64,000 bases of DNA from Oegoconia quadripuncta (Eukaryota > Arthropoda > Insecta > Lepidoptera > Autostichidae), in NCBI GenBank assembly GCA_949316235.1, contig OX438759.1:9995118-10059117 (forward strand), given 5' to 3'. Below, piece by piece: positions 54,740-64,000 of the stretch. The notes beneath the pieces are model-generated. The model saw nothing but the letters and a program-made list of their open reading frames with translations, was not told where the DNA came from and ran no database searches. The stretch's first letter is position 1. Each line of letters begins with the position of its first letter. Position numbers and translations under genes: made by a program.

Positions 54740-57224
54740 CTCGAAAAACATTAACCTCCTTTCTTGGGCAGTCAGGTAACAATTAAAACTTATTAAGCAA
54801 TGTGGAATTATTATACCAATCGAACTAGACACAGTGTTTAAATTATTTGAATCATTGACGCAGTAAATAATTGACTTTGTTGCTAGTTCACATAATTCTC
54901 TATTACTGTTGTAACGATATTGCTCAAGTGGATAGACAATGTATTTATTCCTCATCTCTTACGCCACGCGTTCTGAATGCATTCAAAGTGAACAATTGCA
55001 CTAATTGTTGAATGCCAGCTGTGTGTTAATTGAATATTTCAGAGATGATTCAATTATTCTCTCACCGTGTTGGGCGGCGCGCTGGGCGGGGCGGCAGCGG
55101 ATTGGGCGGCTGCGTAGGCGGGCGGCACTCAGATCCGCCCAACCAGAAGCTGTCTCATTCCGAACACGGTTATGTTTTTCTTTAGTATTTAAATTTAAAG
55201 AAATATTCATATTAGCATGATAAATATTGTCTATCCTTTTGATGAATTATTTGTTAATATGACTCCACGACGGCCTCTTTTACTTATTACAGATACCTAA
55301 TTGCATAAAATAAATATTAAATCATAAATTGTCACTTCGAAGCATTTTTTGTATGCAAAAGGACTTAACTTTTCATTAAATTCCATTACATTAACATATA
55401 TCTTACATATAAAAGTCAACAACTTACCTTGAATTTTGTCAAGTTCATGACGAACTTAAAAAGTGGTACCATTTTAACCCATTCGTTTTTGTTATTCGAA
55501 TTGTCCGCTAATTTCTTGAGTTAGACATCTTTACAAGGTGAGAATCGAGTGTGACTTATGCAACTGGTTACACAGTTGAAAGGTGCGGGTATTATCTAAT
55601 ATCTTCAATGTTGTCGAGTACGTCGAACCTACAGTGTTTAAAAAAAATAGGTAGACACTTGTAGCGCGTGTATGGGGGTCTGATGTTTTTGGATCGTGTG
55701 TAGATACGCTTCAGCGGAGCGGAGATACAGGATGCGCGAGCAAAGTGTTAAAGGGAAATATAACTGGAATTTATTAAAATAATTGTCTTAGTATTTAAGA
55801 ACAAATATATTATTTTAAAGAAATAAAATAGTACATTTTGCCTCAGTTATACGATGTGTTATTAAGAGCTTCATCATAAGTGAAACTAATTTAGTGAAAA
55901 ATGCTATTAAAAATATTTTAGCCCTTTTGTCGGGCAAAAATATTTTTAATGGCTTTTTCATGGCAGGAAGGTTCTATATGTCTGATCCTTTGGCGTATCC
56001 TGTAGCCTGACGGCGCGATGAATTTTAATAAAAGATAAACACATAACATTAAAATCATCTTCACAATAAGTTGTGGTGAATGGTTGCTAAGAATTTCTCT
56101 ATACGAAGAAATGTCAACCTACTTTAATTAGTAACTTAATAAAAATAATTGCCATTATAAATGAAACATCCTGTATGAGGGTTGGTGAGACGCGTGCGGC
56201 CGCACGGGCCAGGGTGCGCACCCTGCTGCCAACACTGCCAGTCCTGTCCCGACCGCCCCGTCGCGCGGACACCGCGCGCCTCGGCACCCCTGCCTTCAAT
56301 ACCGCTCGGAACTTTCAAAACTTTACCACCACCTAAATTAAAAAAAACCATCAAAATTCCATTTACAAAAAATTTCTTCTTGTGATCAAGAAATTGTAAG
56401 CAGCGGGGTAGCGGCGGCAGTATCAGCTGGACAAGGCCCTGACAGGTATGATTAAAATTTTCCAAAAAATGTCGAACACCTTTTAACTCCATTCAATGTG
56501 GTCAAAAAGTGTAACCTGTTGGTAATGTAGCGATATACATCAAAGCCTGAGTAAGCAGTGCGCCAAACACAGTATGAGTCACAAAGTTTTCTCGCCATAG
56601 TAACGCCCTCCGTACGCACCTGCGTAGATATTGCAATTGTACGCGCGCTACGAACGTACCGATTTATTTAAATTTTAGAACGGTTCGTCCGCTTTCTACT
56701 GATTTTCTAAACATAATCGATTGAACGAATTAATTTAAAAAGAATATCAGAATGTTCATCATTTTAAAGCCCTAAAGAATAGAAGAGAATAGAAGCAAGC
56801 AGTTCGAAGAGGAATAAGAGTGCCTATTTATATGTTCGAGAGATTTAAAAATTAGCCTTACGTTGTTAGAGAGGTTTATTTACATACTCCAGAAAAGTTC
56901 ACTATTTTTACTTCATGCGCTACTCAAACAGATCGTTGAATGGGGAACTAATTTATTTTATTAAGAAAATTCTGTTATTCACCGGAATCGGCCTTCACCG
57001 TTTATAATATTTTATCCTATTTATTAAACATATATCTCACTAGAGGACACTCCGCGGCGTTACGCGCGTTGAGATTTTTTAGTTCCGTTATAGGAATATA
57101 GAAAATCCTTTCTAGGGGTCTCTGTGTAACTCAATGAACACAACTGCTCAATTTAATTAACAACGGTCTACGCGTTATGACCGTGCGTTGATATCAGTCA
57201 GTCAGCCAGTTTTTCATTTTTAAC
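54740..57224. other. Intergenic with two GC-rich islands
   Basis: 55068-55145 repeats GGGCGG (GGGCGGCGCGCTGGGCGGGG) and 56185-56290 is CpG-rich (CGCACGGGCCAGGGTGCGC). ORFs over them (for example 56136-56492) have only low-complexity content. No gene recognised. Confidence 0.4.
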
Positions 57225-57465
57225 TTCCGCCGAAATATACAGAATACGACGGTATTGTGTGTTTGAAGGCGTTGTGTGCGCGTGTGTAATCTTTGTCCGG
57301 ACATATGCATATAATGCATGTTCCGATTTGAGGGCGGATTTTTTTTATATTTAAGATTAAACTCGGGAAAATTATGAAAAGCGGTTTAGCCGTTTCGAAG
57401 ATTTAACTAACACAGTTGCTTTGCATATAGTTGATAGTATATGTTTATTTCCTCAGTGGTTTTCT
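57225..57465 (+). mobile_element. Interspersed repeat, GACGAAAAACG family
   Basis: TCTTTGTCCGGACATATGC, CCGATTTGAGGGCGG, TTTTATATTTAAGATTAAAC and GTTTAGCCGTTTCGAAG match the order at 15966 and 60715. Confidence 0.5.
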
Positions 57466-58299
57466 AATTTTCAGTTTAAGTTCTTTCACCATCATCATCA
57501 ATCAGCCGAAACAAGTCCACTGGTGGACAATTTTTTTAAATATTTATTTAAACTTTTTTGCTTTGATTTGATAAACCTAGCATCACATTAAATAATTAAA
57601 AATAAAATTTACAAGAGATATACGCCTATGATATGTACTCTTTTTATTGTAGTGTTTTGTAAAATGCTAATTTTCCTTTTGTATTGTATTGTATACGACG
57701 AAAGTTATTTACGCGATCTCAGATAAAAGAATACTTAACAGCTTATATAAATATTTTAGGGGCACAACCAGATACGGGACAATCTAGAATCGAATCTGGG
57801 ACTTTAACATCCACAGTTGTGGTAACGGCTTTTTAATATTACATTTTTATTGTCAGATCCGTAGATCCATAAATTTAATATTACAATAATTTTAAAATTC
57901 TAGTGTTACTAACAAATAAAATCAACACATCACAATTGATATTCACTTAGGCAATGAATAATAAACTAACACAAATGAACAAAATGCATTGTATTGCACT
58001 ATATAAGTAAACAACAACACAGGTAAAGAAACAAAACAGAACGGTGCTAGCAACCTAAAGAATTTACAGATTTCCTACTTAACGTAACTGTCGTAACCCA
58101 TTGGGAACGGCTTTGATGACGAAGTCGGCGGACTTTGGAACCACGTATCTCCGTCGATATTATTTTTTTTCAGAAAAAAGAAAGCTTCGAGTCACTCGTC
58201 TCTACATTTTATAACTCTTTACAAGATTTGAAATTCCAAAATCACAACTATTTAGATGGATATTATGATTTATTTAAATTTTTTATCATTGAAATATAT
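57466..58299. other. Intergenic, no gene seen
   Basis: A family C SINE body fragment (CATCATCATCAATCAGCC, then AGTCCACTGGTGGAC) lies at 57488-57530. Otherwise AT-rich. Confidence 0.4.
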
Positions 58300-58505
58300 T
58301 CAAAACTTCGTCCGCGTGGAAGATTTCATCAAAATCGGCTAAGCAAAAAAAATTGTCTATATGTGAATCCAGGTCCTAATTTGTCTGCCGACCAAATTTC
58401 ATCTAAATCCGTCCAGCCGGTTTGGCGTGAAGAGGAGAAAACAATACATACAATTACATACATACACACATACTAATTTTCGCATTTATTATATTAGTTG
58501 GGATC
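58300..58505 (+). mobile_element. RTE-type LINE 3' tail
   Basis: CTTCGTCCGCGTGGAAGATT, CCAAATTTCATCTAAATCCG, TCCAGCCGGTTTGGCGTGAA, ending TTCGCATTTATTATATTAGT; related to 19995-20275. Confidence 0.55.
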
Positions 58506-58574
58506 TGTTTTCACCATCCTATACTCGTACAAGTACAACTCGACTTGACGCGTTTTTTGACAGCGCTATTTATT

Positions 58575-59070
58575 ATACACTCAATATTCGCGACGTTTTG
58601 TTAATCTCTCACCTCGTCTTTAAACCGCCTCTTTGGCTCAATTTAACGCGCATTCTATTCCCAAGCGAAGTATAATAAAGCTTCATCTCCATCCAGCTCC
58701 ATCTTACAAGACGGTGAAAACGTATTTTGAATATTTTCAAAAATAGAGCTTTATTTTATCGACTTGCCCGTCATTCATTCCCTTACTTTCAATATTCGCG
58801 ACGTTTTGTTTATGTCTCATTACTTCTTTAATCGCCCAAATGTGGTTCACTTTAAACAATATTATTTATAAAAAACGGACGTCGAGGATTCGATTCCCAG
58901 CGGGTTCATCTTTAGTACTCGGTTTGGGGCCCTTTTTATCTTATATAAATGTTGATGGGATTGTTGTGTTCCGACTGTTTGAGATAAGATAGCCAGTCTC
59001 CCAAATAAGTTGGGAGTTACGGGCGAGAGAGCTTCAGTCTCATCTTCATTCGATGTTGGTGTCATTTATT
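58575..59070 (+). mobile_element. Diverged family B SINE with duplicated head
   Basis: CAATATTCGCGACGTTTTGTT occurs at about 58580 and 58788, each followed by a TGGCTCAATTTAA or GTGGTTCACTTTAA tRNA-like A-box region. The second copy leads into GATTCGATTCCCAGCGGGTT and the family B body (GATAAGATAGCCAGTCTCCC) to about 59070. Confidence 0.5.
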
Positions 59071-59579
59071 TTTTCAGAGGTTAAAAAAATAAATGACATC
59101 AACAGTTCTATAACTTTACAATACGCTAAGTCCAAGAATTTTACGAGTGGGTAAGTGTTGTAAGTTACAAATAAGCAGAAAATAAATTACCAGTACATAG
59201 CATAGTTTAACTGCAACACACGCAAAGTATCAATTACACGGTGTAAAACTAACTTGTGGTTCTTCTGGTGGCCGAAGTTCCGCCGGACGTACTGTGGCCT
59301 CGCTTGATACCAGTAACTAAACACTGGGAGAACTACATCTGGCGTCAAACTAGGATAGCTGCCCTAAACTATAAGAATTGGGTTATTGGGCACATATTTA
59401 AGACATCATAAAAAATGTTGTGTCCCAAATCGACCAGAGCAGGAAAAGCAGGCGTTTAAAACTAAAGGATAATGCTCTTAATGTTTTCTGGTTAACTTAC
59501 AAATGACTTTCATACAAAGCTAAGCCACAACCAAAAACGTTACAATAAGCACACTTCGTATCGCGCTAATCATTTGCAT

Positions 59580-59822
59580 TTTTTTTTATCCACAACGGGT
59601 TCGCACTTGACCTAAATCACACCTGATGTTAAGTGAAGATGAGGCCGAAGGTGGTAGCGTACTGACCTGGAAACCCCATCTTATTTGGGGGACTGGCTAT
59701 CTTATCTCTGACAACCGGAACAAAACCACAACAATGCTATTAACACGGCTGTTTGGCAGCAGACTTTTTGGATAAGATGGTGGTAGCTAGCCAGGCGGAA
59801 ATGGCTTCCAGGCCAGCATGGA
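59580..59822 (-). mobile_element. SINE family B, head missing
   Basis: Reverse orientation with tail TTTTTTTTATCCACAACGGG, body through GGGGGACTGGCTATCTTATC and a 6-bp extra AAACCA-type insertion (ACAAAACCACAACAATG). Confidence 0.75.
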
Positions 59823-60714
59823 AATTAACCTACTTTTCTTTTTAATACTTGTGGAAGCTATACACATTTTGGGTTTAGTTTTACTTTGGTAACGTCAATG
59901 ATATAATCGGTCACAAAAAATAGCGCGATACATTTTTTTACATCAGCTAAACTAAAGCTAAACCAACACCAAAAACGTTCCGTTCGAACGGTAAAACCGT
60001 CTGTAAAATAGCGTGATTGCACCCCAGGTCTATTAATGCATATCCAGCAGTTCCACAGATACATACAGAAGAGAGATAAGCAGAACAGAAGCGTTTAGGT
60101 GTTCCAAATATTAAAAGTTTGCTTGAAACGCGTTTCACCTTTCGAAATATACAAAATGCACAAGTGAAAGTGTGAAGTGGGCCGCCGTTGAAATGTGCTC
60201 TAAGATGATTTTGGTGTAGATATAGTCGCTTAGTGACCTTTTCGGGTACCTTCAGGAAGAGAACTGTTGGTTTAATTATGAACACATTTAGGACCTTCTT
60301 GTTGGAAAAATGTTCTTATTCCATAAGTGACTATCTCATGACTTAGAGGTTCAATAATTTGACAATTAGTAATTTCAGTTATTAAATTTGTTAATACTTT
60401 TGCGTAGTTGAATGTAATAAATAACATAATTTGTGATTAGTATGACATTATATTTTGTTTTATTGTTTTAATTAGAATGTTATTTTATGACATGGGACAT
60501 GCTGAGGTTAATTGTAATTCAATTATGCGCACAACTTATGTTGTATTGAATTTAATTCATTCATCATTTGTAATGTCCAACACGATGTACAATTGTTAAC
60601 GATGAATTAACAAAAAAAATCAAAAATTTATTTTTGCAAGCCTCAAATGTTTCAAATTTTATGGAACTCCTTTTATTTATTTTTTATATTTAAGACAAGC
60701 ATTGATTACTAATT
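59823..60714. other. Intergenic, no gene seen
   Basis: A decayed repeat shared with 15488-15548 lies near 60098-60150. No credible gene. Confidence 0.4.
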
Positions 60715-60960
60715 AACTCCTGACGGCTAAAATTACGGGTGATTAGTGTTTGAAAGTGTTGTGTGTGTTTATTTGTCTTTGTCCGGATTTATCTCAATAT
60801 GCGCGGTGCGATTTGAGTGTGGTTTTTTTATATTTAATATTAAACTAGGACAACGGTTCTTAGCCGTGTTTGATGAAAATCAATTCAGCCGTATCGAAGA
60901 CAGATGCTTTGTATACCGTCTATTTCGTTATTATGTGTAGTAGTTTAGTTCCTCAAGATT
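60715..60960 (+). mobile_element. Interspersed repeat, GACGAAAAACG family
   Basis: TAACTCCTGACGGC, TTGTCTTTGTCCGGATTTAT, GTGCGATTTGAGTG and GTTCTTAGCCGTGTTTGATG; same order as at 15966 and 57225. Confidence 0.5.
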
Positions 60961-62103
60961 TTCTACATTTTCAATTTAAATTATTTTACGTACGTTACGT
61001 TACGTACGTCTGGCTGGAAGTCTAACTACCCACAGGCCGACGGGGAAAGTAGTAATCCTCCTTTTCCTGTTTCTTTCTTTGCACACCCTATTTCTTTCTT
61101 TAAGGTTGGGGCTTAAGGTAGCTATATGTTCATATTAGGGCGCCGTCTACCTTCAGTAAGCGCGCTGTCGAGCACCGCTGTCGATTCGGGATTGCATAAC
61201 TAATGAACATTATATTAAAAAATACATATGGCCGAACATGTAACCTACTTCTTTTTTGATTGAAATCGGTTAAAAATGTTCCCAATTACAAAATCAATGG
61301 CATCCTTAAAAATATGTACTTTTGCACGCTACTGTACCTAATTTGAAGATTGGCCTAACCTAGGACCTAATAATTATGTATATCCACATCACATCAACAG
61401 CTTTTATAAATGGCTGCTGTGTGCAAATGCCTGGATTTAAATTACTTTCCATGAGTTCGGCGAATGTAGAGCTCCCTAGGATCTGTGGTGCTGATATACC
61501 TACGATTTAAACTACCTTATTCGATTCCTTTTCTATTCTGTCTGGAACAGGTACGGCCTTAAACGAGTATTAGGACTACTAACTAGTAATTTCAATTTCA
61601 ATCAGAACTCTATCATGCTACATTTCAATTTGAAAGCGACAATTATATAATTATGGCGTTAGTTAACACCTTCCAGTTAATGTAATAGGTACCTGCGATA
61701 CCACTTAAATATGGCTTGGACTGAATATATTACAAATTCATGGTAACTATCGTTACGGTAGTGCAATTAAATGTTTCTCCTTAGGTGTTAACAGCCTGTT
61801 CATCATATGGGCGTCCCCTCTGTTTGAAGGAGAACGCTCGAAACCTTTCATTTTGAGTACTGCCGCTGCGGTTATGTGAGTTTTGTTCAGCAGTTGTCAT
61901 CTGTAGGCTGTTGATGTGATGATGTATGTCCTATCTTGGGGTTATCAGGTATACATACACATAGAAACATTATTGGAAGTACGATTTAATATTACTATTG
62001 AACATATTTCTCTTTGTCAAGGGTATAAGCCGCGATAGTCGTTAATAACGACTCGTTATTATTACGTATTAATTGTATACGAAATAAAGTCATCATTCAA
62101 TGA
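60961..62103. other. Intergenic, no gene seen
   Basis: A short ACGTACGTTACG tandem lies near 60990-61010. Otherwise nothing recognised. Confidence 0.4.
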
Positions 62104-62368
62104 TAAATAAATATCCTTAGACTTACACACAGCGTCATCTAGTTCCACAGTAAGCAACTATAGGCTTGTGTTGTGGATAACCAGATGGTTGATATACTAC
62201 ATAAATACATTTTTTTGTAAATAAATACTTATTATAAATAAAAACATCCATAACTCGAGTACACATTTCCGTATTCATCACACAAACTTATGCCCCTAGC
62301 GGGATTCGAATCCGCAATCTTTTGGTATAGTGGTCAGGGTTGCTAACCACTACACAAAACAGGTCGTC
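62104..62368 (-). mobile_element. SINE family A2, full length
   Basis: Reverse orientation: head GACGACCTGTTTTGTGTAG, B box GATTCGAATCCC, body with CATCTGGTTATCCACAAC on the minus strand. Confidence 0.75.
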
Positions 62369-62609
62369 ATGATATATCAGATTAAGAAAAAAGAGAGAAG
62401 AGAAAGGAGGTCGGATATCGCTACTACAGATTCCGTGCCCGTTCTGCCATACCCATTCAGAAACCAACACATAAATCACTAGTCAAACCAGAGACGTCAA
62501 TCAGTCGAGGGAAGTTCTGTCCTTTACTGAGTTTATTGCTAACGCTCCGACTTTGAGCCTGAGCTTGAATATAGACAAGAGTATTAAGAACCTTAACTGG
62601 TCACCTTTT

Positions 62610-62815
62610 TTTTTTTTTTTTTATGCACGAAGGGTTCGTACTGGAAGCGTACTGACCCGGAAACCCCAATACATTTGGGGGACTGGCTATCTTATCTCTG
62701 ACAACCGGAACACAACAATGTCATTAACATTGCTGCTTGGCGGCAGATTTAGATAAGATGGTGGTAGCTAGCCAGGCGGACATTTAAAATGCCCTACCAC
62801 CAACCAAATCACCAC
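62610..62815 (-). mobile_element. SINE family B with internal deletion
   Basis: Poly-T at 62607-62621, then the family tail, but the CACTTGACCTCAATCACACC block is deleted so GTACTGGAAGCGTACTGACC runs together. The body continues to GGTTGGTGGTAGGGC on the minus strand; the head is missing. Confidence 0.7.
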
Positions 62816-63547
62816 CTATAATCAACCTAGATTGTACCGAAAATCTGTTATGCATAGCATGCATAGTGGTTGACGAAATTGTTATCCACGTAGTCCTGGA
62901 ATGAATGGGAGTAGCAAAAAAGCGGGAACAGATCCTTGGTATGTCGAGATCGCTCTACTTAGTCTGCGAAATCCAGGAACTATTGCGATTCTGGTAGGAT
63001 CGAACTGTTGCTAGACTATAGAGGCTTCTTATAATCCTTACTTATAAGTCTAAATGCGGAAACAAGAGCCCAATAGGGACATACTACTGTAACTAATAAC
63101 TTCAAATTCTTAACCAGCCTTTAACTATGTGTCCAATACAGGAAGAGCGGGGACTCCTATCACAAGTATATTCTATTACTTAAAAGGAGCTCATCGGCTG
63201 AAATTTTATGTATTAAGCTTAAGCTGTCGAAGTAAATATTTTATATTTGTATTTTGTATTTATGCTACTCTATCAAGAGTTCAAATACTATGCCGGGACG
63301 AGTAGTATTATTTATTTATTCAATGTACTGAACACTACGGGTATAAGAGACCGAAAGTAAAACTCCGCCTTACACAGTGGCAGCGCTGTCTACACCGCCC
63401 CCAACAATGCCCAAAATTACTCAATCCGCCCAGTCGCCGCCCAAATCTAGCAGTAGTGAAATGAATAATGAATGAGCCCACGATGGTCGAATAAATGTTA
63501 TGCATCATTTGTTCATCTTGCTAAGAAGTCTTGCCTATCTCTCATTT
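62816..63547. other. Intergenic, no gene seen
   Basis: No recognisable ORF or repeat ends. Confidence 0.4.
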
Positions 63548-63735
63548 TAACCCCCGACGAAAAATGGTGGGTGTTATCTGTTGCCGTCATACATGTTGTA
63601 TTTGTGTATCCATAGTATTTGTCCGGATCTATTTCATTAATCCGTGGTCCGATTTGAGTACAGTTTTCTTTAAACTTGAGATCAAATTAGGAGAAAGGTT
63701 CGCATGTTCATCTAATTTAACAGTTGCTTTATAAT
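63548..63735 (+). mobile_element. Interspersed repeat, GACGAAAAACG family
   Basis: ACCCCCGACGAAAAATGGTG, TTTGTCCGGATCTATTTC, GTCCGATTTGAGTACAG; same family as at 15966. Confidence 0.5.
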
Positions 63736-63741
63736 ATATAA

Positions 63742-64000
63742 CCGCCTCCGTGGCTCAATGTAAACAACATTGGGTTTACGATTCGGAGGTCGCGGGTTAG
63801 ATCCCCAGCGGAGTACATGTTTAAGTACTCGGTTTGGTTGGTGGTAGGGCATTTTAAATGTCCGCCTGGCTAGCTACCACCATCTTATCTAAATCTGCTG
63901 CCAAGCAGCAATATTAATAGCATTGTTGTGTTCCGGTTGTCAGAGATAAGATAGCCAGTCCCCCAAATGTGTTGGGGTTTCCGGGTCAGTACGCTTCCAC
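63742..64000 (+). mobile_element. SINE family B with tRNA-like head, cut by window end
   Basis: The best head of the family: CCGCCTCCGTGGCTCAATG (A box) and GGTCGCGGGTTAGATCCCC (B box), then the full body to GTCAGTACGCTTCCAC where the window stops. Confidence 0.8.

Noticed and set aside
54519..54955. Long Thr/His- or Val/Cys-rich ORFs on both strands
   Set aside because: They are translations of the (CA)n microsatellite.
56136..56492. GC-rich 118-codon ORF and its plus-strand partner
   Set aside because: Both strands are open only because of base composition; no domain, no splice context, no conserved motif seen.

Overview
The window is AT-rich nuclear DNA of an insect, most likely a moth or butterfly. 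This rests on several families of tRNA-headed SINEs and LINE tails whose sequence resembles repeats I know from Lepidoptera. I see no host gene. Everything that can be called coding belongs to mobile elements.

Region by region: 1-1668 holds ORF1 and the first codons of ORF2 of a CR1-like non-LTR retrotransposon on the minus strand, running off the left edge. 1700-11760 is intergenic with SINE and LINE fragments and two hairpins. 11874-13730 carries a spliced tyrosine recombinase gene (Crypton-like) with all expected catalytic residues, bracketed by a 15-bp inverted repeat. 13730-23592 is again repeat-littered intergenic DNA. 37621-64000 holds more SINEs, LINE tails, a 768-bp hAT-type MITE with a perfect 8-bp target duplication (48370-49137), a (CA)n microsatellite and GC-rich islands.

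The centrepiece is a complete Polinton/Maverick (virus-like DNA transposon) at 23599-37614: 14,016 bp, two 992-bp terminal inverted repeats that match wherever compared, and a perfect 6-bp target duplication CATAGT. All genes lie on the minus strand. From the right end they are: a small spliced early protein with a PIP-box-like motif and a nuclear-localisation-like stretch; protein-primed DNA polymerase B (two exons); packaging ATPase; two tandem, related small proteins; a basic conserved protein; integrase with chromodomain; penton-like minor capsid protein; pX/pVI-like core peptide; major capsid protein; and adenain-like protease. Polymerase and integrase would replicate and insert the element, while ATPase, capsid proteins, core peptide and protease would package it. 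None is visibly broken, so this looks like a recent and possibly competent insertion.

Three features of the Polinton go beyond the standard gene list. The TIR contains a TATA promoter and a first exon whose only codon is the ATG, followed by a consensus splice donor; in the right TIR it splices in phase into the early gene. The polymerase also needs a split 47-codon first exon, with a cysteine-rich ORF inside its intron. The structural genes are packed with ATGA/TAATG overlaps, unusual for eukaryotic expression.
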